From assembly GCA_015143295.1 (NCBI GenBank), contig CM026564.1:12512416-12576415 (forward strand): DNA of 64,000 bases, given 5' to 3'. The notes under the pieces were generated by a model. The model ran no database searches, had not been told where the DNA came from, and saw only the letters and a list, made by a program, of their open reading frames with translations. Made by a program: the position numbers and the translations under genes. This document shows, piece after piece, positions 9,950-20,092 of the stretch. Every line of letters starts with the position of its first letter. Position 1 is the stretch's first letter. Origin of the DNA: Tetracentron sinense. Lineage: Eukaryota > Streptophyta > Magnoliopsida > Trochodendrales > Trochodendraceae.

Positions 9950-10200
9950 ATAATAGTCACATCACACACCTCACATAGGTATCCACACTACTCACACACC
10001 TACATAGGCTGTCACACTGTTCACACACTTGATTACACTGCTTGCACACCTATGTAAGTAGCTGCATTTTACATCACATACCTACATAGGTTGTCATTGC
10101 TCATACACCTACATAAGTTGTCACACAGTGCACACACTTAGCTGTATTGTTCACACACATTCATACAGCTACACACATTATACACATGCACCCACATATC
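9950..10200. repeat. Degenerate tandem repeat, array 1 of the Tat-1 3' region
   Basis: Irregular copies of a roughly 45-bp unit built on CACACACCTACATAGG and TGTCACAC words. It is the most diverged of four adjacent arrays. Confidence 0.6.
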
Positions 10201-10211
10201 TTGATTTGATA

Positions 10212-10530
10212 TCTTCATCCTCCTTCGTGTATCTCGTCTAATGCATTCCTTTTGACATCTCATCTGATGTCATCCTTCGTGCATCTCGTCTGATGTCACC
10301 CCTTTCATGCATCTCGTCTGATGCATTCCTCTTGACATCTCGTATGATGTCACCTCCTTCATGCATCTCGTCTGATGCATTTCTCTTGACATCTCGTCTG
10401 ATGTCACCTCCTTCAGGCATCTCGTCTGATGCATTCCTTTTGACATCTTGTCTGATGTCATCCTTCGTGCATCTCATTTGATGCTTCCATCTGGCATCTC
10501 GTGTCATCTCCTTGTGTATCTCGTCTGATG
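10212..10530. repeat. 54-bp tandem repeat, array 2 of the Tat-1 3' region
   Basis: About six units containing CATCTCGTCTGATGCATT and GACATCTCGTCTGATGTC. Consecutive starts at 10306, 10360 and 10414 give the 54-bp period; the outer units are truncated or diverged. Confidence 0.85.
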
Positions 10531-10537
10531 TCGCATG

Positions 10538-10935
10538 TGAGCCCTCCAGTGATGAGGTTAAGCCCACAAGTCTACTTTGAGCCCTCCTGTGATGAGGTTA
10601 AACCCACGAGTCTACTGTGAGCCCTCCTGTGATGAGGTTAAACCCATAAATCTACTTTGAGCCCTCCAGTGATGAGGTTAAACCCACGAGTCTGCTGTGA
10701 GCCCTCCAGTGATGAGGTTAAACCCACAAGTCTGCTGTGAGCCCTCCTGTGATGAGGTTAAACCCACGAGTCTGCTGTGAGCCCTCCTGTGATGAGGTTA
10801 AACCCACGAGTCTGCTGTGAGCCTTCCTGTGATGAGGTTAAACCCATAAATCTGCTTTGAGCCCTCCAGTGATGAGGTTAAACCCACGAATATTCTTTGA
10901 GCCCTCCTGCGAGGAGGTTAAACCTACATATCCTA
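10538..10935. repeat. 40-bp tandem repeat, array 3 of the Tat-1 3' region
   Basis: Ten units starting TGAGCCCTCC at exact 40-bp spacing (10538, 10578, ... 10898), each with GATGAGGTTAAACCCAC. Confidence 0.92.
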
Positions 10936-10971
10936 TCGTCCTTCTTGTGCATCTTGTCTAGTGTATCTTTT

Positions 10972-12115
10972 TGTCATAGGGCTGATAACCTTCGAATCCT
11001 GTCATAGGGCTGACTACCTTCGAATACTGTCATAGGGCTGACAACCTTCGAATCCTGTCATAGGGTTGACTACCTTCGAATCTTGTCATAGGGCTGACAA
11101 CCTTCGAATCCTGTCATAGGGCTGACAACCTTCGAATCCTGTCATAGGGCTGACAACCTTCGAATCATGTCATAGGGCTGACTACCTTCTAATCATGTCA
11201 TAGGGCTGACAACCTTCGAATCCTGTCATAGGGCTGACAACCTTCGAATCATGTCATAGGGCTGACTACCTTCTAATCATGTCATAGGGCTAACAACCTT
11301 CGAATCTTGTCATAGGGCTAACAACCTTCGAATCTTGTCATAGGGCTGATAACCTTCGAATCCTGTCATAGGGCTGACAACCTTCGAATCCTGTCATAGG
11401 GCTGACAACCTTCGAATCATGTCATAGGGCTGACTACCTTCGAATCCTGTCATAGGGCTGACTACCTTCGAATCCTGTCATAGGGCTGACAACCTTCGAA
11501 TCATGTCATAGGGCTGACTACCTTCGAATCCTGTCATAGGGCTGACTACCTTCGAATCCCGTCATAGGGCTGACAACCTTCGAATCCTGTCATAGGGATG
11601 ACAACCTTCGAATCCTGTCATAGGGCTGACAACCTTCGAATCCTGTCATAGGGCTGACTACCTTCGAATCCCGTCATAGGGCTGACAACCTTCGAATCCT
11701 GTCATAGGGCTGACAACCTTCGAATCATGTCATAGGGCTGACTACCTTCGAATCCTGTCATAGGGCTGACAACCTTCGAATCCTGTCATAGGGCTGACAA
11801 CCTTCGAATCATGTCATAGGGCTGACTACCTTCGAATCCTGTCATAGGGCTGACAACCTTCGAATCACGTCATAGGACTGACTACCTTCGAATCCTGTCA
11901 TAGGGCTGACTACCTTCGAATCCCGTCATAGGGCTGACAACCTTCGAATCCTGTCATAGGGCTGACAACCTTCGAATCCTGTCATAGGGCTGACAACCTT
12001 CGAATCCTGTCATAGGGCTGACTGCCTTCGAATTCTGTCATAAGGTTGACCACCTTCAAATCCCGTCATTGGGTTGACAACCTTCGAATCCTGTCATAAG
12101 GCTAACAACTACCAT
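10972..12115. repeat. 28-bp tandem repeat, array 4 of the Tat-1 3' region
   Basis: About 41 head-to-tail units starting TGTCATAGGGCTGAC and ending CCTTCGAATC, period 28 bp (for example 11112 to 11140). Two variants alternate in blocks (GACAACC and GACTACC), indicating growth by multi-unit steps. No spacers, so it is not a CRISPR array. Confidence 0.93.
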
Positions 12116-12533
12116 ATCATGTACTTATACAATCCATTTGAGGTCACCTTCATCTATTCCGACATCTCGTTTGGTGTGATATTCTGCTGTTTCATCACTA
12201 AGCACGAACCACCCATTTCCACTCTATCACTGTCGTCCTCCTGAACCAAGTCATGATTTCATCACTGAGCATGAATCATTCCTTCTTCCTTTCCATCTAT
12301 CTCTCCCATACCGCGAATGTTTCATCACTGAGCATGAACCATACCTTTCTTCCATCTATACCCGTCTACTGAACAGGTTCTACCATCAATCTCTTCCTTT
12401 AGGATCCCATTTGTGTCAAGTAGTCTAAGCATAAGTTCACTTTCTTTTTAACTCATTTGTTTAAACTCACAAGTTTTTAGCACATGCAAAATTGAGGTCT
12501 TATTGTCTTTGTCGTTCATGTGCCTGCACCCTC
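12116..12533 (+). other. Distal 3' region of Tat-1
   Basis: Non-coding. Three diverged copies of TTTCATCACTGAGCATGAA at about 12190-12330. No gene. Confidence 0.5.
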
Positions 12534-12535
12534 CG

Positions 12536-12550
12536 ACAAAGAGGGGCAAC
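12536..12550 (+). other. Polypurine tract of Tat-1
   Basis: ACAAAGAGGGGCAAC directly before the 3' LTR; Ogre-2 has AAAGAGGGGCAGC in the same position. It would prime plus-strand DNA synthesis. Confidence 0.8.
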
Positions 12551-14676
12551 TGTAAACACCCCAATTTCCCCTTTTAGCATCTTGTACCCCTCTAAAAACC
12601 CTCTTTTAAGACCCTCTTTTCAGGTGCTTTGAATTCCGAAAAACGTCATATAGGTGAAAATTGACCACAATGGCCCTAAGGTGTAAAATGACCAAAATAC
12701 CCCTGAAAAAGTGCTAAAAAGTTGTCATTTTGTTTAAAATGATTTTATAAATTTTTTGATAAATTTTGGCTATTTTTGGAGTTAAATCGGACTTAAAATG
12801 GTTGAAATTGATCGAAATGCCCCTAGAGCATAAACTGACCAAAACGCCCCTGAAAAGTACCGGAAAATCCATGTTTTATCTAAAATATTTTTCTAAATTT
12901 TATCAGCTCAATTTAGACTATCTTTGGGGTCAAAACGGGCTTAAAACGATGGAATTGTCTTGGGTATGACACGTGGCAAGTCAAAAGTCAACAAAAAAAA
13001 CAAAAAAATAAGTTTTTTGGGCCCCTAAATGGGGGCGCTACTTCAAGTAGCACCCCACCTATTTTTGCCCACTTATTAGATGGGCGCTACTTCAAATAGC
13101 ACCCCGAGTGAACTCCGTTTTTTTGCACGTGTCGGTAGGCTTTTCCGGAAAAAACGAAACGGGGCGCTACTTCAAGTAGCGCCCCCTTAATGTAGACCCG
13201 TTTTGCCGCCGCACTGTTCCTTACCGCCTACTGTTTGGGGTTTTTATCCAAAATGGGCACTACTTCAAGTAGCGCCCCCCCTGTTTTTGCTTCCTATAAA
13301 TACCCCACCCCCCTTTCTTCATTCGAACTCATTCCCAAAAGCTTTGCTCACTTCTCTCTCCTCTTTCACTTCCTCGTTAGCGTCGGCGATCCCGGGAATT
13401 CGATTTCGAAGAATCGTTCTCGGGAGCACTTATTTCAGAAACCCTTTTGGGTTTCCCGGAAGGTAAAATCGCCAAAACTCTGACATTTGCTTTGTCTTTT
13501 ATTAGTTGTAATTATTTATTGTTTTTTTATGCTTAGACTGCTACCCTGTCAAACCCCTGCCTGGTTTTACTTAAACCCGGCTGACCCTGTCAAACCCTTG
13601 CCCGGTTTTACTTAAACCCGGCTTACCCTGTCAAACCTTTGCCCAATTTTACTTAAACCCGGCTTACCCTGTCAAACCTCTGCCCGGTTTTTCTTAAACC
13701 CGGCTTACCCTGTCGAACCTCTGCCCGGTTTTATCCAAACCTAGCCTCGCCTAGTCGAACCCCTGCTCAAATCCCAGTTCGAAACTAGTCTCACCTAAGT
13801 CGAACCTCTGTCCAAATCCCAGTTTAAAACCCCAGTTAACCCTGATTAAACAGTCAAACCCGGATTAAGCCCTAGTTAACCCTAGGTAAACCCTACCTAA
13901 ACCCTAGTAAACTCTAGGTAAACCCTACCTAAACCCTAGGTAAACCCAAGCTTAACCCTAGGTAAACCCTAGTTATACCCCGATCAAACCCTAGTTAAAC
14001 CCTATCTATCTGTTCAAACCCTGTTCAAATACCCACCTCACCAGGCTCCTCAGTACGAGCTTAAACTACCCCGAGGCTCCTCGGCACGAGCCTAAACTGC
14101 CCCATCGCTCCTCAGCACGAGCTTAAAAGGCCATTATGCTCCCAAATGAGCGTAAACAATCACAATCACAATCACAATCAAATCAACCTCCAATCAAAAT
14201 CAAATCAAACTTCCAATCAAATCAAACCATCAATCACCAGCCGGAACTACGTGTGGCTTCATTCCACTAACTGTGGATACGTAGGCAACCCTGATCGGAT
14301 TCAGCTCCCCTAGGATAGAAGCCCTATTCCATTCTTATCCTACCTATCTTTATTTATTTCATTCATATTACATTACTCAGCATATAGATCGAATTTCAAG
14401 CTTCTCTTATGGTTTCCTTTATTTGATTCAAACTTAGGGAGTAGGTAACCATCTCTCTGGATGGGAGTTTAGGGGTGCCTAACACCTTCCCCTAACTCAA
14501 TTGAATCCCTTACCCTGACCTCTGATTTCCAGACCATGCCTTATCCAACAATTTCAGGAACCTATTTCCCTCAGAATTAGATAGGTGGCGACTCACAACC
14601 CAATTACAATTTATCCCTATTCCTTGTCGGGATCCATCCTGATCGGGAATGGAAGGGTAAAATTCAGGTACTCACA
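12551..14676 (+). repeat. 3' LTR of Tat-1
   Basis: 2126 bp, nearly identical to the 5' LTR. It repeats the palindromes (13032-13056, 13082-13104, 13161-13185, 13255-13277), TATA box (13295-13302), 41-bp array (13542-13748) and CCCTAA-like stretch. Single-base changes in three of the four palindromes (for example AGTAGCACCCC) break pairing relative to the 5' copy. Confidence 0.92.
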
Positions 14677-14681
14677 TTCCC
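14677..14681. repeat. Target-site duplication of Tat-1, right copy
   Basis: TTCCC, matching 3008-3012. Confidence 0.9.
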
Positions 14682-15350
14682 TAAATTTAAGGACTATGAA
14701 ATTGTGACAATTGGATAATTAGAGACATGGTTGAGTGATGATGAATGTTCAACCTCGTGCCCTTTTGGGAGATTATCCATGTTTTGGAGAAATATAAATT
14801 ATTTATCTCAAAGCATGCGTAGGTGCTTTTGAAGCAAAAGTATTACAAATACTACTTTATATAAATAAATAAAAAACGTATATCATTTAACAAAAGAATT
14901 TTGTAAAAAGTGTTATCCTGAGAAATAGTTTCTTATGGCTTAATTAATTGTCTTGGAACCCCAAAAGATTTCTATAGGAATGGGTTAGATAGTACCATGT
15001 TCTCGAATGGCTATATGGGATAATTTGGTTGGAAGGATTTATCCAATCATCCAATTTATTTGGAGGGATACATTTATGGTTTATATGTCATTGGAGTTCA
15101 ATTGCAATATAAATATCTCACTTCACTTACAATTCCTATGTTCTAACATTTACTGGGTCAATGGGTTAACTGAGGGTTAGCCAAGGATAGTATATCCCAG
15201 ATCAATCTATTGAGGTGCTCAATAACCCATATCCAATCATATGTAAATGGGTAAATCTATTAATAAGGATATTGGGTGAGACCCATATCCATTGTTAGGA
15301 AGGATGTTGGACGGCCCAACTATATGGACCTCATATGGTGTGTAAAGTCT
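14682..15350. other. Non-coding spacer, continuation of the Tat-1 target sequence
   Basis: AT-rich, no gene. Together with about 2400-3012 it forms the sequence into which Tat-1 inserted. Confidence 0.5.
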
Positions 15351-15354
15351 CTAT

Positions 15355-16500
15355 TTTGTTGGCTAAATTTTGAGTTCAAAACAGGGTCTAGTATGTCTTA
15401 GTCCTTGTCTCCAATACTCTTGACAAATGAAGATGAAGTGAAGATGAAGACTTAAGAAAATGCAATCAAGCTTCGCTCCCACATTAGGATGGTAAGTGAG
15501 ACTTAGATACTTAGTTTATGCTTAGGCGGAATTGATTTAGATCATGTAATTTTCTCTTAGGTGACTAAATACAAAGAGCAACAAGTGTTGCATATTTGGA
15601 TTATTTTGTATGGGCTAATTGTCCAGAGAGTGGTTTTGATCTCAGTTGATCCAACTTGACCATCTCGGTCAACCGACCACCAACTCAGTCGACCCACTTG
15701 GGTCACGGTCGACCGAGCTATACAGAAAGGTGCTAATTCAAAATTTGTTAAGTTTCTTTTTAGTTGCTCTATAAATATAACCTCATACCTAATCCATAAT
15801 TAGGGGTTTTTATGTATTAGAGATTAGAGTGGAAGCTTTCTAAAACTTATTGAGGGTTCTTCCTTCATGCTTGGATGACAACCATTGTTCCCCCTCTATT
15901 GCTCTCTCTCTAGTGGTGCAAGCTTCTTTATTGTCTATCTTAGACTTTCACCGGTTGATTCTCTATTATGAGATCCCACTAGAGCTTATTGTTCAAACCA
16001 TATTCAATACCCTTAGCACTTGAGAGAGTGTTTTATGTTTGGTTGATGAGGAGCTGATGCCATTACTGATGGAGTGAGTCCCTAACGAATGATCACTGTT
16101 TTCCAGAGAACCTAAGAGAAGTTCATGCTACTGCGGTTGATTAGAGGACTTGCGAGTGTTTGGTGACTTATTGGGGCGGGCGGACCGAGTATTGAAGGAA
16201 CATAGTGTCGAGTCTGAAGGAGTCAAATTCAAGTCTTGTAAGTTTATGTTAACTTTGTCATATTGTTATCTCTTTGACTAGACTAGGGCTCATGGTTTTC
16301 CTTGGAAAGGTTTTCCAAGTAAAAATCTTTGGTTTTGTGGTTTGTTTTCAAAATTTTTTATCTAAATTCCGCATATACATGTAGAGACTCAAAACTTAGT
16401 TGTATTGAAACTTTTGCACATTGAATGAAGATCTAGAATTTTGCTCAAAACATTTCAAATTATGTCAATTAATGTCTAAGTATGTTATTTAATGTTATGG
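15355..16500 (+). mobile_element. Probable degenerate LTR of unassigned family
   Basis: LTR-like organisation without confirmed ends: a TGTTGG word near 15356, a palindromic cluster (GGTCAACCGACC, CAGTCGACCC, GGTCGACCGAG) at 15664-15712, a TATA box TATAAATA at 15770-15777, then a long non-coding leader-like stretch. It may belong to Ty1/copia, but no coding region is attached. Confidence 0.35.
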
Positions 16501-18141
16501 AGTGCTTAACTATGATTAAATTTACATTAGAGTGTTTGGTTAAGTGTTAAAAGTGAGGAAAAAGGACCAAAGTGTGGAAAAACAGAGCACACCGATCAAC
16601 CGTGCCCAAAACCTGTTGACCGCCCTTCATACCGCTTCACTGCTCATGTGCGGATTTGTCCATAAACTCCTAATTTTGTTCGGATTTCATAATTGGAAGG
16701 TTTCTAAGGACTCCTTAGCCTATTTAAAAGCCTTAAACTCGTGGGTTTTAGGGTTACAAACATCCTAAAAGTTTTAGAAATCCCAGAGAGAGTTTTGCAA
16801 AGGCTTTTGGAGGGGTTTTCATCTCTAGGAGAAAGAGAAGCTTAGAGATCACCTCCAAGGCCATTCTAAAGCGATTCAATCGTAGGGAAGCGATCTCGTA
16901 AGGTATCATACACTATTCTAACCTAATATTATGTATGAAATAAGTATTCTATGATATGGAAATTCTATGTACATGTTATTATGGGGTTATTGATTATGAA
17001 AAGGGCAGGATTTGCATGTTTTCAAGTGAGTTTCATGATAGACATTCGAATGGAATGTTGGATTAGATGTAATCTAATTTTTATAATGGTAATTGGAAGA
17101 CAATATGGATGATTTTTCATAATATTATATTGGTTTTTCTGGAAATTTAATGTGTTCATGATTTAAATTAGAAGAAGGTATGATTATGATTATGGGGTGT
17201 TGCACATGTTTAAATTGGAAGGAGAAATTATGTTAAATGATGATCAAATCTGAAATTCTATGACTATAATTATGATTCTATTCCTTGTATGATAAAGTAT
17301 CCTGGTATAAACTTCCATGTAAATTATGTGTAATTATGCATGTATATCGATTGATTGAAATTCGGATAAGTAAATACTTAGAGGATGACCTTAAAGCCCT
17401 AAATTTTCTATCCTTAGTTATATGGGTGGCTTTGGTGTGAATTAAGGTTCTGATGTTGGAATCTAATTGATAACCTAGATGAATGTTGATCATAACACTC
17501 AAGCACATGTTGTACAGCATGATAGGTATTTCAAGTATGTGTCTCACAAGCACAACCACCTACATGTCATTGGGGATCTTTCATGTTACATGTCATGTGG
17601 GGGATTATCATGTTACATGCATTACGGGGAACATCTTACATTCCATTGGAAACTATCATGTTACATGCATTGGTACACATGATTATAAGAGCTTTCATGA
17701 TCATGCGCAAATCTTACATGTCTACACAAGTCACTAGTCTTACATGTCATGGATGGATGCTTTAATGTTCACATGTTTCTCACATGAATCGTATGGTATG
17801 TTTATTTATGACAAAGCATTGACTATTATTACAAGTTATGATATTATTGGCTAAACTTTGTATACATTGAGCTTTCATTTGCTCAGCTATACTTTTATAT
17901 CGGTAGTTTCAGGGGGGTTTAAACATTTGTGCTCCGAGACCATGGATTAAGGAAGAGTACCAGGAAGAACCAGAAGGTGACCAAGTTGAAGAAGAAAGCA
18001 ATCTGGACAAATGGCACTTTGATTGATTCATGAGCTAGATAGTTGCTTTACATTTCAAATTTAAGAGAGATGTAATAAGACAAATTTTAATTTGATGTGA
18101 CGCCTTAAGGGATCAAGTTCTGAGACGTGCGCTCGATCATC
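16500..18141 (+). mobile_element. Forward-strand chromovirus-type LTR (LTR-B), ends unresolved
   Basis: It has a small CCGATCAACCG/GTTGACCG cluster (16586-16622), a TATA-like TATTTAAA (16721-16728), and near its end the conserved AG-plus-micro-ORF block (17910-18026). The left end is a guess. The right side is interrupted at 18142-18146 by Tekay-1 and may continue after 27094. Confidence 0.5.
17910..18026 (+). CDS. Conserved LTR micro-ORF (LTR-B)
   Basis: Open frame from the CAG at 17910 to TGA at 18024-18026. It reads N-I-C-A-P-R-P-W-I-K-E-E-Y then an acidic tail. There is no ATG in frame; an in-frame TAG lies just upstream of TTTCAG, so it could only be expressed through splicing at that AG. 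A diverged member of the family. Confidence 0.35.
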   Translation, partial: QGGLNICAPRPWIKEEYQEEPEGDQVEEESNLDKWHFD

Positions 18142-18146
18142 ATTAC
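18142..18146. repeat. Target-site duplication of Tekay-1, left copy
   Basis: ATTAC before the left LTR, repeated at 27090-27094. Confidence 0.9.
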
Positions 18147-18452
18147 TGTCGCGACCCAAAATACCCCCTAGGAGTTAGGGATACTTTGACTCGTGACCGC
18201 CGTATCATACCTCCGATATGATACATAAGGCACACATGGAAACCTATCAGAGTACCTGAACACACATAGCAGAAACGATATACAATGCACTGCAGAAATA
18301 AAAACACTAAACATAGCGAAAGTAAAGCAAAGACTCCTATAACTTGGTCCAAACATGAACCAACAAAATATACATGTATGCGAATATCCAAAAAGGGTAG
18401 AGTGGACAAGTCCCACTCCCACATAACAAAATACTATATCTTCCTAAGGCGA

Positions 18453-18590
18453 TCAACAAAAGTCGAAGTCTCGACACCTATCTACTGAACCATCGTCCTG
18501 ATAGTGGTCCATGGAAGGCTCTAGGTCGAAGTACTCTTCCTCTACCCATGGTTCCGTGCCACATAGATCAAACAGAGTTCGAGCACCTGC
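18453..18590 (-). CDS. Conserved LTR micro-ORF (Tekay-1 3' LTR)
   Basis: Minus-strand frame from the conserved GCA-GGT codons (complement of 18590) to TGA at 18453-18455. It reads L-F-D-L-C-G-T-E-P-W-V-E-E-E-Y-F-D, then an S-M-D-H-Y-Q-D-D tail shared with the Tekay-1 5' LTR and LTR-F. The upstream ATG seen in the 5' LTR is ACG here. Confidence 0.4.
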   Translation of the reverse strand, partial: AGARTLFDLCGTEPWVEEEYFDLEPSMDHYQDDGSVDRCRDFDFC

Positions 18591-19516
18591 TGATAATAAC
18601 AAATATCGACTGAGCGTGGAATACTCAGCGCATACAAACTAATAACAATAAGCAATATAGAATAGAGCATACGAAGCATGGAGACTGAGATCCTTAAAGC
18701 ATATCAAAGTGTAGAAACCATGTAAGCATATGTGATGAACTCCAAAATCCGAAACCCAAATCATAACCGTGTGAGTCATACGATAATCATAGCCTTGAGA
18801 GTTCTTGTGAGTTCATGGAGTTGCTTAGAGTCAATTATGATCCGTAGAGACAGAGAGCATAGTATCGTAAAGATCTTAGAGCATTTCATTTGTGATCCTT
18901 GGAGCTTGTGAGACGATCTTAGACATTATCATAGAGCTTCTTGTGAGTATGTATCATAATCCTTAGAGCTTGTGAACCGATCTTAGACAAATCATAGAGT
19001 TGCTTAGAATCGTTCCTTATAAGTCATTTATTGAAAAACCCCTTTTGTAACTTTGAGAAATCCATGGAAAACATCGGTTCATGCGAACCATACGAGCATA
19101 TGAGCATAGAAGAGTACTAGCATATTATGACACTCAAAAACTCTTAGAGACATTTCATCAAACACTTAGAGTGCATCATCATAATAACTTACATCCAAGT
19201 ATACAAACACATCCTTTCACACCATACTAGTCAAGATATATGCATAGAAGAGATTAAGAAGATCAATATTTAGTAACTTAGTAGTATTGCAAGATTGGTA
19301 GTAGAGTGTATCTACCTTGGTGAAATCAAAAACTTTGATTCCTAATGGCTTGAACAAGCAAGAACCTTGAGTTCTTGGTAGAGAAACACCAAAGGAATGA
19401 AAGGACTTGATCTTCCTTCAAGCTTGAACAACTCCTAGTTCTTCTCCTTCTTCTCCTCTCAAAATCCTTCAAAAGCAATGCACTAAGGGTTTCCGAAACC
19501 CTAAGGCACGAACAAG

Positions 19517-19528
19517 CCTTTATATAGG
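19517..19528 (-). promoter_or_regulatory. TATA box in the Tekay-1 3' LTR
   Basis: CCTATATAAAGG on the minus strand, identical in the 5' LTR (26605-26616) and LTR-F (49520-49531). Confidence 0.6.
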
Positions 19529-19582
19529 CAAGGGGTGGTGGCTAAAGTCTTAAACACCCTTAATGAAGAAAATCTGCGTATA

Positions 19583-19770
19583 ACCGATCGATCGATGGTA
19601 CGACCGAGCAATCGATGGCTTACCGGTCGATCGGTGGTTTCAACCGAGAGATCGGTTGAAAACACCCTCTCTAGAATTTTTCCCCATACAAAAAAGTTAA
19701 CCAGTCGATAGCTACCGAGCGATCGGTAGAGGACCTGTCGATCGGAGGTTATCACCGAGCGATCGGTGAT
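19583..19770. promoter_or_regulatory. CGATCG palindrome cluster in the Tekay-1 3' LTR
   Basis: At least eight words of the types ACCGATCGATCG, ACCGGTCGATCGGT and CCGAGCGATCGGT, alternating over about 190 bp upstream of the TATA box. The 5' LTR has the same array at 26668-26862. Confidence 0.6.
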
Positions 19771-20000
19771 CCCCTGTTTTCTGCAAAACCCTGTTTTCAC
19801 TACTTGAATCTTCTCCAATCCAATTCCAACACTCTTTTATGCTTTTAACACACTCCTTAAGGATATATAGACCTAATAGAACATGCACGCCATAAATCCA
19901 AACTCGTATATTAACATAAGGCCCGTTAGGGAACAAACCACACTTGGGCACTATTCACATACTATTCACACTTAGTGAGATACGGATTTGGGGTTTTACA

Positions 20001-20016
20001 TCCCTCCCCCCTTACA
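20001..20016 (-). other. Polypurine tract of Tekay-1
   Basis: The plus strand TCCCTCCCCCCTTACA is GTAAGGGGGGAGGGA on the coding strand, directly next to the 3' LTR. Matches the Tekay-2 tract at 35098-35113. Confidence 0.8.
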
Positions 20017-20092
20017 AGAATTTTTTCCTCGAAATTAGAACGACACCCAAAACATAACAAGAACAAAATACATACAAAACTAACAAGGAAAA

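Larger units (their letters stand above)
3013..14676 (+). mobile_element. Tat-1: complete, pol-deleted Tat/Ogre-type LTR retrotransposon
   Basis: An 11.7-kb element bounded by LTRs of 2118 and 2126 bp and an exact TTCCC target duplication. It has the Tat/Ogre primer site, an Ogre-type gag with one in-frame stop, almost no pol (only the last 18 codons, 8466-8522), a structured 3' module, four consecutive tandem arrays and the AAAGAGGGGCAAC polypurine tract. Clade assignment rests on the primer site, Gag similarity to Ogre-2 here and the long repeat-bearing 3' region reported for Tat/Ogre elements. The LTRs are very similar, so insertion is fairly recent. Mobility would need enzymes from a relative. 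Confidence 0.9.
18147..20000 (-). repeat. 3' LTR of Tekay-1
   Basis: Leftmost LTR of the reverse-strand element. It contains the micro-ORF (18453-18590), hairpin words (about 18610-18630), diverged roughly 57-bp direct repeats (AGAGCTTGTGAGACGATCTT, 18890-19020), a TATA box (complement of 19517-19528) and a CGATCG palindrome cluster (19583-19770). Confidence 0.9.

Noticed and set aside
10238..10567. 109-codon reverse frame rich in D-E-M
   Set aside because: Spans the 54-bp tandem repeat; repeat artefact.
10972..12115. CRISPR-like array of 28-bp repeats
   Set aside because: Units are directly adjacent with no unique spacers, and the context is a plant retrotransposon 3' UTR.
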